Assembly (NCBI GenBank): GCA_034521575.1
Contig: JAXHMJ010000005.1
Coordinates: 1,984,001 to 2,048,000, forward strand
DNA from: a candidate division KSB1 bacterium
Lineage (GTDB): Bacteria > Zhuqueibacterota > Zhuqueibacteria > Residuimicrobiales > Krinioviventaceae
DNA length: 64,000 nt
Direction of reading: 5' to 3'
The translations under genes were made by a program, and so were the position numbers. Positions 1 to 7,442 of the stretch are shown here, in pieces. Each line of letters starts with the position of its first letter. Position 1 is the first letter of the stretch. Below the pieces are notes generated by a model. It was not told the origin of the DNA. It was given only the letters and a program-made list of their open reading frames with translations, and did no database searches.

Positions 1-546
1 AAAATCATCCCCGATTGAATTGGCAAACATGTTATATCGGTTGAGTATGGACTTGCGCAGCTCACACTCTGATGCCATATAGAGGGCCTTGGCGGCATCC
101 TTTCCGGAATCCCGGTAATTCAAAAAATAGTCAATTGCCTGCTCCAGATACTTTACACTGTTTTCCGGATCAAGTTCAGCAAGGCGATAACAGCTCCAGC
201 CGGCTTTATACAGGGCATTTTCAGCATATTCGGTATAGTTTGTCTGGATATCGGCACGTTTTCTGCATTCAAGAAAATCAGCCAGCGCCCGTTGAAACAA
301 GGTAATTGATTCATTGGACAGACCCAGGTTATACCGCGCTTCCCCCCTAAAGTAAAGCGCTACACCCTGTTGACTGGGCGGCGCTGCATCTATCCACTGA
401 TTGATTTCATCAATAGCAGCGTCGTAATCTCCGCGATTAAACGTCTGCATGGCTCCGGACTGGACAAAATCTTGGGCGTATATATTGGGTAACAAGGCCC
501 AAACAAAGCAAAAGGATATCAGTATTAAAAGTCTGTTTCTATTCAT
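1..546 (-). CDS. Periplasmic TPR-like protein (partial, runs off window start)
   Basis: The minus-strand reading frame starts at the ATG at 546-544 and stays open to base 1, so the C-terminus lies outside the window. The N-terminus (MNRNRLLILISFCFVWALL, then NIYAQD) is a signal peptide with a likely cut after AQ. The visible mature part has helix-turn-helix repeats of TPR type (for example ALYFRGEARYNLGLSNESI, then LAELDPENSVKYLEQAIDYF). It follows the TonB-like frame by 21 bases, so it is probably the last or a late gene of the ExbB/ExbD/TonB operon. TPR proteins in such operons usually act as periplasmic scaffolds; that role is inference here. Confidence 0.75.
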   Translation of the reverse strand, partial: MNRNRLLILISFCFVWALLPNIYAQDFVQSGAMQTFNRGDYDAAIDEINQWIDAAPPSQQGVALYFRGEARYNLGLSNESITLFQRALADFLECRKRADIQTNYTEYAENALYKAGWSCYRLAELDPENSVKYLEQAIDYFLNYRDSGKDAAKALYMASECELRKSILNRYNMFANSIGDDF

Positions 547-567
547 AATTTCCTCTGTATCCAACCA

Positions 568-768
568 TTAATCATTAATATATCCGATGTGGATATTATC
601 ATTGATAATATAATATAATAATCCATTATCAATCTGGATATTTACCGCAAAACCGGAGCTGCGCTCCAGACCCCGCAAATCGATGGTCAATTCAGCACCG
701 ATAGAACCCACATTAAAGAAAAATTCGATATTTCCGGTCTTGTATCGGGTATATACCCAGGTTTTCAT
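568..768 (-). CDS. TonB-like protein, C-terminal fragment (frameshifted)
   Basis: This 66-residue frame starts at an ATG overlapping the TGA of the preceding frame. Reading it upstream of that ATG gives PAAGDYLEKVMKTWVYTRY, which resembles the TonB C-terminal helix and strand (..A..V..W.Y.P...G). With the upstream fragment it would make one protein of about 208 residues, a normal size for short TonB-like proteins. The TonB C-terminal domain binds outer-membrane partners and transmits energy from ExbB/ExbD. I read this as the 3' half of one gene broken by a single-base shift near 785-800, not as an independent gene. Confidence 0.6.
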   Translation of the reverse strand: MKTWVYTRYKTGNIEFFFNVGSIGAELTIDLRGLERSSGFAVNIQIDNGLLYYIINDNIHIGYIND

Positions 769-1193
769 AACCTTTTCAAGATAATCACCGGCCGCAGGAT
801 ACCTGCATCGCGCAAGCTCATAATGTTCAAATTGCCAGACTCGTCGATATATCCCTTTACGCGAATCTGAGCTGTCGCATCAATTTCCCGCAATGAACTC
901 CAATCAACAGGAGTGATACCGGCGGCGCGGGTATTTATTTCGAACTGTTTGGTCCGGCGTGGTGGTCCGGATATTACAAGGCCCTGGGTACCGGGCCGTT
1001 CTGGGATATCCAGGTCAGGCATATTTTGCTCACCTCTTAAAAACGCGATCTCTTGCCTGGCAGGACAAAATAACGAACAGATCAAAACAATGACTATCAC
1101 AGCAACAATGGTCCAGAAAACAATTTTTTTCACGAGATTATACAAATAGGTTCTTTTGCTCCTGCTGTCTCTGTATTCTATATTGGCAATCAT
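765..1193 (-). CDS. TonB-like energy transducer, N-terminal fragment (frameshifted)
   Basis: The 142-residue frame has a basic N-terminus, one membrane anchor at about residues 25-43 (IVFWTIVAVIVIVLICSLF), a proline-containing linker and the start of a TonB-type domain (ATAQIRVKGYIDESGNLNI, the usual v...v.vdenG.v). It then loses similarity (ILRPVIILKRL, stop), while the -1 frame continues the domain. Its place directly after two ExbD genes and an ExbB gene supports the TonB call. The start at 1193 lies 55 bases after the ExbD stop. The break may be a sequencing indel, a true mutation or a frameshift event; no canonical slippery heptamer is visible. Confidence 0.65.
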   Translation of the reverse strand: MIANIEYRDSRSKRTYLYNLVKKIVFWTIVAVIVIVLICSLFCPARQEIAFLRGEQNMPDLDIPERPGTQGLVISGPPRRTKQFEINTRAAGITPVDWSSLREIDATAQIRVKGYIDESGNLNIMSLRDAGILRPVIILKRL

Positions 1194-1248
1194 AACCGTC
1201 TACCGCAGATTCATGAAATAATAACAGGATAATCAGATTTTACTTTAA

Positions 1249-1863
1249 TTAACGCCCTGTTTCACGGAAAGTTATAACCAGATTATTTTGGAAAATCCCG
1301 TCCTGATTTTGGGTCTGAACCGTTTGAATATCGGCTTTGCGCACATCACTAAAAGAGCCTTCTACACATCCGTATTCGATCTCGTTCACTTTGGAAATCT
1401 TTTGAATAATATCAATAACATGATAGTAGGGCATCTGTTCCGGACAACGGATCAAAAAAAAGTACTCTACGGATGTGCTCTGTGCACGTTTGATAATATC
1501 TTCAACATTCTGCATCAACTCGGATTTATCAAAAAAACGAGACTGGAAATAATCGATGATCTTTGTTTGCACTTGTTCGCTGGGCAGGTACCCGTAATCA
1601 TTTATAATTTGATCCACGCGATCAGCCGCAGTAGGGTCAATAAAATAGTATCCTTGTAATGTTTCCTGTCCATAGAGCTGAATCAACACTTGAGCCCGTC
1701 CCATCTGATTCTGTGGAAGCGGCACGGATACATTGGCTTCGCCTTTTTCCATTTTTACAACAATATTGGTAACGGCAAAAAAGATTACCAGGATAAATGC
1801 CATATCAATGAGTGAAGTCCACTGTGGTTTGCGTCTTTTTCTTTCAATAGATCTAAATGCCAA
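1249..1863 (-). CDS. ExbD/TolR-family biopolymer transport protein (second copy)
   Basis: The protein has 204 residues. A short basic cytoplasmic segment (MAFRSIERKRRKPQW) precedes the ExbD signature TSLIDMAFILVIFFAVTNI, one membrane helix carrying the conserved Asp (residue 20) that takes part in proton flow. The periplasmic part, about 165 residues, is much longer than in classical ExbD (about 140 residues in total). It lies 17 bases after the first ExbD gene, so an ExbB-ExbD-ExbD-TonB order is seen. The family couples the proton gradient to outer-membrane work through TonB. The substrate cannot be read from the sequence. Confidence 0.85.
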   Translation of the reverse strand: MAFRSIERKRRKPQWTSLIDMAFILVIFFAVTNIVVKMEKGEANVSVPLPQNQMGRAQVLIQLYGQETLQGYYFIDPTAADRVDQIINDYGYLPSEQVQTKIIDYFQSRFFDKSELMQNVEDIIKRAQSTSVEYFFLIRCPEQMPYYHVIDIIQKISKVNEIEYGCVEGSFSDVRKADIQTVQTQNQDGIFQNNLVITFRETGR

Positions 1864-1880
1864 AAATTTTCTCCTTCAGC

Positions 1881-2504
1881 TTAGGATGTCAAAACCCGGA
1901 AACTAAGCATGTGAACGGGATTTACAGAAGGATCATCAGTAATTTCATTGCATAAATTGAAAAAATAATTAATTAATCCAAATTCGGTATTTCTTACTGC
2001 ACGGACCTCAATAGGGGTCATCCCCATGGAGGGATCTATCATGTTGGTTATATACCTTGTTAAATTGGATTCAATCGTAGCTGCCGACCTGTTCGGTCTA
2101 TCTTTCCGAATCGTCTTCAAAAATGCAGGAACATCGCGGATTTCAGCGTAATATTGTGAATCCGGGGGTTGAGCACGCAATTGCCGGTTAATTTCATCAA
2201 TGGCCTGTTTTTCCGTCCTCGATCTGTCAGAATCAGGCCAGAGAAAATAGATTGCTTTGCCCCCTTGCTCATCCAGATTGACAATATGGATAAGCAGGGT
2301 CTCTAAAACAGAATCATTTAGAGGAGAAATCTGTTCCTGGGTGCGGGGCAGATCAAGATCAGACGGAGGTGCCGGAGTTTTTTCCTCTTTGCCAGCAGTA
2401 GTCAATGTACACAGAAAGAAAACGAGCAGAAGAAAAACCACATCAACAAGCGTTGGCAATTCTATTTGAGCATTATAGGTGGTCCTGTATTTTTCTTTTC
2501 GCAT
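1881..2504 (-). CDS. ExbD/TolR-family biopolymer transport protein (first copy)
   Basis: The 207-residue protein has a basic start (MRKEKYRTTYNAQIE) followed by the membrane helix LPTLVDVVFLLLVFFLCTL, with the family Asp (DVVFLLLVFF) in the usual place. The periplasmic domain is long and differs from that of the neighbouring ExbD, so the two are diverged paralogues and not a recent duplication. It starts 21 bases after the ExbB stop, implying co-transcription. Two ExbD paralogues beside one ExbB occur in FCB-group bacteria. A structural role in a heteromeric motor is inference. Confidence 0.85.
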   Translation of the reverse strand: MRKEKYRTTYNAQIELPTLVDVVFLLLVFFLCTLTTAGKEEKTPAPPSDLDLPRTQEQISPLNDSVLETLLIHIVNLDEQGGKAIYFLWPDSDRSRTEKQAIDEINRQLRAQPPDSQYYAEIRDVPAFLKTIRKDRPNRSAATIESNLTRYITNMIDPSMGMTPIEVRAVRNTEFGLINYFFNLCNEITDDPSVNPVHMLSFRVLTS

Positions 2505-2525
2505 TATAGTGAATAATGTCCTTGT

Positions 2526-4013
2526 TTACAATCGCTCGGTAATCGGCACAAAAATAGCCTGCCATTTCCCATAGATCCAGTCCAAAACATTTTTGTAATA
2601 ATAATAAATCAGTGTCAGCAGAATTCCGGTCAATAAACCAAAGATTGTCGTGTAAAGAGCTTCAAAAATACCATCAGCCAACTGGCGGATCAACTCCATG
2701 TGCTCGACATCAGGAGGTAAAGACTCGATCTTTTGGAAAATATTTGAAAGACCGCTAACCGTTCCCAATAGACCCAACAACGGAGCCACGGTTCCGAGAT
2801 TCCACAGCCAATCCAAAAATGATTTTTCCGTCAACTTGTTAATTTCCGTATAGGATCGACTCTCGATGGCGCGATCAACTTCTTCAGAGACTTTGTCCCA
2901 TTGATACCCGTTAATCCGATGGTTTTCCAAACCCGCTGAAAATATTTTCACGGTCGGGTATTTTAAAAGCGGTTTTGCCTTTTTATTGAAAAGATCGTTT
3001 TCGATTTCTTCCCAGGTTATCAGTAATTTGTTCCCGCTCGTTGATTTGAACCGATATTCCTGTTCGATCTCAATACCGTTGCTCATCAGATCGCCAAAAT
3101 CAGCGTTTTCCCCAAAATAGGTATTAATGTCCTTGATGATTTTTTGTTTTTGTTCTTCTGTGACGCGTTTGGGATCCATATTAATAATTTCGCGCAACAC
3201 ATTGATGGCGGGAATACCCTTGTCGCGAAAATCATTATAACATGCCTGATTCAGTTGTGTCAGGCCGCCGGTTCCTTTACGGACAATTTCATTGGTGCGC
3301 TCCATAATTTTCTTCCAGGCCTCAATTAAAAACAAAAACCGGGGAGAAATATAATTTTCAAAATAGCGGTCCTTGTTTATCGGTAGCCGAATAAGACTCT
3401 CTCTCTTGAACGGAAACACAAGCCGAAATTTCAAGTTTTTCCGACAACGAAACCAGAAAATATAAAACACGCCGGCCACGAAAAATAAAAGAATGATGGT
3501 AAACGATATTTTTCCAACCGGTGTGGAATCATCGCTGTAAATCCGTTCCCACACAGTGGTTTTCCGCCCCGGTTCACGGGCAGAAGATACATCGCCAGCC
3601 TGAGAGCCGCCTCTTGATTTTTGGATATTGGAACTGGCGATGGTTTTATTATTGTCGTCTAAAGCTTCGACTTTGAAAAAATAATCTTTATGCGTTTCCT
3701 GATCCGCGATCGTATGGCGGGTTGTATCGCCGACTGAAGCAATCTGGAGAATATCATCGGACTCTCTGCCCCCTAACACATAAACCCTGAAACTAAAGGG
3801 GGTGACATTGCTCACCTCCTGATTTCCTTCCATTAAAGACCAATCTATCTGAAAATCACAGGCTTTCAACTGGCCAAACAGATTCTTCTCATAATTTGTC
3901 GGGGTGACACTGTTTATACGAACAAAATAATCCTGTGCCACTGCTGTCGATATCATTATGAACAACAGCAGGAGTATATTCATTTTCAAGTTAATCCCCA
4001 GCACCTTCACCAT
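2526..4013 (-). CDS. ExbB/TolQ/MotA-family proton channel with N-terminal periplasmic Ig-like domain
   Basis: The 495-residue protein has a signal-like segment (residues about 10-26, ending VAQD) and then about 120 residues of beta-rich, FN3-like sequence (FSFRVYVLGG..., DYFFKVEALDDNNK). A membrane helix follows at about 171-189 and a large cytoplasmic region at about 190-395. The ExbB core is at the end: NLGTVAPLLGLLGTVSGLS at about 405-424 and IFEALYTTIFGLLTGILLT at about 448-466. Typical ExbB proteins are 200-250 residues and lack such an N-terminal ectodomain. It stands 70 bases downstream of the PorV-like gene and directly upstream of two exbD genes. The core assignment is firm; the role of the ectodomain is unknown. 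Confidence 0.85.
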   Translation of the reverse strand: MVKVLGINLKMNILLLLFIMISTAVAQDYFVRINSVTPTNYEKNLFGQLKACDFQIDWSLMEGNQEVSNVTPFSFRVYVLGGRESDDILQIASVGDTTRHTIADQETHKDYFFKVEALDDNNKTIASSNIQKSRGGSQAGDVSSAREPGRKTTVWERIYSDDSTPVGKISFTIILLFFVAGVFYIFWFRCRKNLKFRLVFPFKRESLIRLPINKDRYFENYISPRFLFLIEAWKKIMERTNEIVRKGTGGLTQLNQACYNDFRDKGIPAINVLREIINMDPKRVTEEQKQKIIKDINTYFGENADFGDLMSNGIEIEQEYRFKSTSGNKLLITWEEIENDLFNKKAKPLLKYPTVKIFSAGLENHRINGYQWDKVSEEVDRAIESRSYTEINKLTEKSFLDWLWNLGTVAPLLGLLGTVSGLSNIFQKIESLPPDVEHMELIRQLADGIFEALYTTIFGLLTGILLTLIYYYYKNVLDWIYGKWQAIFVPITERL

Positions 4014-4083
4014 GCACCTCCTGATTCATTAGCCAATACCATTCAAATTCTTGGGCGTTTTATTCCTAAACCATTAATTACAG

Positions 4084-5943
4084 TCATTGCGTTATTCTGC
4101 CTAAAAGTTTTTCGATCTGTTCAACAGATTCATCCACGAGATTCGAGGCCGGATAATATCGCTGAATATTATAATAAGCATTTAAGGCTTCTTTTTCCAT
4201 CCCCAATTTTTCATAACATTGTGCGATCAGAAATTCTGCATCGTCCGATAGTCGAACAGCGTCAAGTTCAGGATTATTGAAAAAAGTGAATCTTGAATAG
4301 TAACGATTCAACTGAACATTAAACTGATTAGTGACCTGATTTAATTGGACGACGGCCTTTTCGAATTCACCGTTATCAAAATAAACAGAACCCTGCAAAA
4401 ACAGAGAAAGCGCCTTTAAACTTTCAAGATTGTTCGGATTCTTGTCAACAGACTGCTGCAAGTGAGAAACAGCCAGGTCATGGCGTCCCTGAATAAAATA
4501 GACGGTACCCAGCAAATACAACGACTTGTAATCAGGATTTTCAATTCGCTGCAACTGTTCGGTCGATTTCAAATAATCGCCGCTTATCATGGCACACTCG
4601 CTATATCTTCTGATATCCTGTTCTGTGAATTTCACAGACTGTTTCTCAAGGGCCAGCTCATATTCCTGCACCGCCATTCCGGCCGATTCTCCGGCCTTTG
4701 AAAATCGGTTGTTTTCCACAGCGGCTCTAACCGAGGTGTATAATTCATTGGCCAGGCTCAAACCACCGATTAATCGAAAATATCGTGTTGCATTTTTAGA
4801 GTCAAGGGTTGTGCCCAGATTTTCAGCCGCAATCTCCACATGATCATTCGGATACCGGGCCAATATTTGCAGATACTTTTCCTTTTCCGCCGTCAGTTGC
4901 TCAAGAAAAAATTCGTCATCATAACGGGTGCCAAAATCCAAAGTCAGGAACAAACGAATATCATTTTTCAGAACATCTGTGGGCTTTAAAGCAAAAGCCA
5001 TATCAACATTTAATTTTACATTATCCGTGGCATCAAATGCAAGCCCGGCGCCAAAACTCGGCGCCTGTGACTTTGTGTTATAGCCCGCCCGTAATTTAGG
5101 GACAATGCCCTTGTTGTTCCAGGGAAATACAGCCTCAAATCCGCCGTAATGATTGTTCAAGTGACCGTGGTCTGTGCCTATACTTTCATAATCGTAAAGC
5201 GTGTTCAAAACCCATTGATCAAATGTAAACCGGTAACTCAAACCGGTCCGAAGGGAAAATGGAAATTCATCTTTTTGATTCTCGCTGAATCCAACGCGGG
5301 GGGTGATGATATTTTTCAATGAAATGCCGAACTGGAGCGGCAGCAAATATTTTAAGGGAAGTTTCAATAGAAACGGATTAATTAATTTTACCGTAGCGCC
5401 CACATCGGTTCCAAAGCCCCATCCCTGATCCGAAGTATAATTGGGAAACGCCTGATTCACAAGATTGAAATTCACACCATAGTTCACAATCCCCCAGGTG
5501 CTGACATACTCTCTGGCCACGGACAGCATAAAAGCCTGTTCGTACACATCAAAAGACCCCATGTTTCGATTATGGACATCCCGCTGATCAAAACCAGTCA
5601 TTGCAAGATTAACCCAGCCCAATCCGACGGATGTATTTTGATCAATCACACGCGGCAGAGCGGCGCCCATAAAGGTATAGCGGGTGTCATAAAAAAGATT
5701 AGAGTACATGGATGTGAGTTCAGTTTGCTGTACGGTCATCAAACCAGCCGGATTCCAATAGACAGCACTGGCATCATCTGCCAAAGCTGTAAAGGCTCCG
5801 CCTGTGCCCAACGCTCTGGGACCGACCCCATAACGCAAAAACTCTCCGGGATAACCGGCGTTTCCTTCCCCGGACCATGTCTGAGTGCTCTGCAAAGTCA
5901 TCAGGCACAGCACGACAGCAAAAGTGTATTTTATTTTGCGCAT
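4084..5943 (-). CDS. PorV-like outer-membrane barrel protein with C-terminal TPR repeats
   Basis: I chose the ATG at 5943 (MRKIKYTFAVVLCLMTLQS, a clear signal peptide) over an upstream ATG at 5970. The mature N-terminus has the PorV/UPF0164 signature GVGPRALGTGGAFTALADDA followed by YWNPAGL, and then alternating beta strands to about residue 370. The last 230 residues hold TPR helices (YLLGTVYFIQGRHDLAVSHL, then NPNNLESLKALSLFL). PorV-type barrels shuttle or anchor T9SS cargo at the outer membrane. This fits the NPFNP-tailed proteins encoded upstream. The fused TPR region may contact the periplasmic TPR and ExbB partners, which is inference. Confidence 0.8.
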   Translation of the reverse strand: MRKIKYTFAVVLCLMTLQSTQTWSGEGNAGYPGEFLRYGVGPRALGTGGAFTALADDASAVYWNPAGLMTVQQTELTSMYSNLFYDTRYTFMGAALPRVIDQNTSVGLGWVNLAMTGFDQRDVHNRNMGSFDVYEQAFMLSVAREYVSTWGIVNYGVNFNLVNQAFPNYTSDQGWGFGTDVGATVKLINPFLLKLPLKYLLPLQFGISLKNIITPRVGFSENQKDEFPFSLRTGLSYRFTFDQWVLNTLYDYESIGTDHGHLNNHYGGFEAVFPWNNKGIVPKLRAGYNTKSQAPSFGAGLAFDATDNVKLNVDMAFALKPTDVLKNDIRLFLTLDFGTRYDDEFFLEQLTAEKEKYLQILARYPNDHVEIAAENLGTTLDSKNATRYFRLIGGLSLANELYTSVRAAVENNRFSKAGESAGMAVQEYELALEKQSVKFTEQDIRRYSECAMISGDYLKSTEQLQRIENPDYKSLYLLGTVYFIQGRHDLAVSHLQQSVDKNPNNLESLKALSLFLQGSVYFDNGEFEKAVVQLNQVTNQFNVQLNRYYSRFTFFNNPELDAVRLSDDAEFLIAQCYEKLGMEKEALNAYYNIQRYYPASNLVDESVEQIEKLLGRITQ

Positions 5944-5976
5944 ATATTCCAAACCCGGTTTCTCATGCATTCCGTT

Positions 5977-6324
5977 TTACTTTTTAAATACGGCAATTTT
6001 TCTAATATATTTTTCATTTCCATTCAGAGACTTGATCACACAGATATAGCCGCCATTTGCGACAATATCACCACGTTCATTTCTTCCGTCCCAGACAAGC
6101 CCCTCGCCTCCATCATTCAACCGGTTATCAGCCATCGTTTCCCACAGCGCCACCCGGTTCCCAAAGGCATCAAGAATGGTCACTTTGAGTTTAGAGGGTT
6201 CTTTTAAAGACAAGTAGAACGTTGTTGCTTCCTGCTCCGGATTGAACGGATTTGGGATAATTGGTAAAAACCTCTTCCTCATCCGGCCCCACCATAACAC
6301 GAACCGGATATTCATCACTGGCAT
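5977..6324 (-). CDS. Large secreted Ig-like protein, C-terminal sorting-domain fragment (frameshifted)
   Basis: Only the sequence from about 6260 downwards is meaningful: IPNPFNPEQEATTFYLSLKE, then KLKVTILDAFGNRVALWET and a terminal IAVFKK. This is the FlgD/T9SS type A C-terminal domain. In the frame just upstream the protein reads VFTNYP and then diverges, whereas joining the frames gives VFTNYPNPFNPEQ, exactly the canonical motif. One extra base in the run around 6252-6258 (cccaaa) explains the break. The fragment is therefore the 3' end of the gene that starts at 10115. Confidence 0.7.
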   Translation of the reverse strand: MPVMNIRFVLWWGRMRKRFLPIIPNPFNPEQEATTFYLSLKEPSKLKVTILDAFGNRVALWETMADNRLNDGGEGLVWDGRNERGDIVANGGYICVIKSLNGNEKYIRKIAVFKK

Positions 6325-7423
6325 GATCTATCTCCGTCCGAATACGCTCAATTGAAGCATTTTGATCGATATCCGCTTTGTCCAGAATATAAATACTCAG
6401 CAGATGAGCTCCTTGTTCCTGAATAAGCGGGATACTGTAACTGCCGGTCGAGTCCGCGAAATCGTATCCGGTTTCCTCAATCGGTATAAAATGAGCGATA
6501 CTGTCGGGCTGTGCCATTTCAAAAGCAAGTTTTTCGATGATCCAGAGTCCTGCCAATTCACCCGGAGATTGATCCCAGGCCCTGAATGAAAACTGATAAG
6601 AATCAGACAGCTTTACGGCTTTAGGTCCATTAAAAGCGTGCAATACAGGCGGCTGCACGTCATAAATAATCGAATTTCCGGTATCAAATTGTTTTCCGGA
6701 ACGATTTTTAACCTGAACATACAAATTATATTGTTTTATCAATGCCGAGGTTTGAAAAGAATGCTCAGAGACAATAAACTTTTTGTTTTGATTTAGATAT
6801 TCAAAAGACTGTTGCTGCAAACTGTCCGGATGTACAGCAAATCGAATGGAATCAATCTCTCCGCCTAAAATTTCCACAAGCGCAATGACGGTTTTTTCGT
6901 CTGTGAACTCACTATCAATCCGATCAGGCACATCAGGGATCCCGTTTTCTGAGGTGATCTGATTTTGATATTCAGAGCGGTCAAACAGTGTCAATGCGAT
7001 TTCAGGCGGAGTCTGCAGACGGATATAGACGCTATCGATTCCAGCATTCCCCGCAGAATCCACGGCCGCGAGATGCCACATTCCGCTTTCTGTCACATCA
7101 ATAACACTGCTTGATGCAAATGAGACTTGATTCAGAGTATCTGTATCGAAATTCATCGCACTGACAGAATCAAAATCAGAATCAGTTGATGCGATCAGAC
7201 GATCCATGGTTTTCGGATATTCACAGCTGATATCGACAGAAAGCCTGAAATTCATGCCGGATACAAACAACGTATCAGCAGAGCTTTGCACATTCAGTCC
7301 GAGTGTCTGGTCTAAAAAGCGGACGTTCGGCGTGCTGTTATCGGACCAGTTTCCAGCCTTGTCACGAACCCGAATATTACAGGTGAGTGTTTCAAAATTT
7401 CCGGAAACAGGTTTGAATTTCAA
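6191..7423 (-). CDS. Large secreted Ig-like protein, middle fragment (frameshifted at both ends)
   Basis: This frame is open from about 7450; the TTG at 7423 is only the first possible start and is not a real one. Sequence before it (LYLEFQQDCRLKFKPVSG) continues the previous fragment. The content is repeated bacterial Ig-like beta domains, such as NIRVRDKAGNWSDNSTPNVR and SGMWHLAAVDSAGNAGIDSV (DxAGN motifs typical of Ig/FN3-type surface proteins). It ends with a frame break inside the NYPNPFNP motif near 6255. I see no catalytic motif. The role is probably structural, in adhesion or a cell-surface fibre. Confidence 0.7.
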   Translation of the reverse strand: MKFKPVSGNFETLTCNIRVRDKAGNWSDNSTPNVRFLDQTLGLNVQSSADTLFVSGMNFRLSVDISCEYPKTMDRLIASTDSDFDSVSAMNFDTDTLNQVSFASSSVIDVTESGMWHLAAVDSAGNAGIDSVYIRLQTPPEIALTLFDRSEYQNQITSENGIPDVPDRIDSEFTDEKTVIALVEILGGEIDSIRFAVHPDSLQQQSFEYLNQNKKFIVSEHSFQTSALIKQYNLYVQVKNRSGKQFDTGNSIIYDVQPPVLHAFNGPKAVKLSDSYQFSFRAWDQSPGELAGLWIIEKLAFEMAQPDSIAHFIPIEETGYDFADSTGSYSIPLIQEQGAHLLSIYILDKADIDQNASIERIRTEIDHASDEYPVRVMVGPDEEEVFTNYPKSVQSGAGSNNVLLVFKRTL

Positions 7424-7442
7424 ACGACAATCCTGCTGAAAT

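Noticed and set aside
765-771. Programmed -1 frameshift in the TonB-like gene
   Set aside because: The codons before the overlap (TTG AAA AGG TTA TGA) do not form an X-XXY-YYZ heptamer. Similar indels occur in many unrelated genes of this window, which favours sequence error or mutation.
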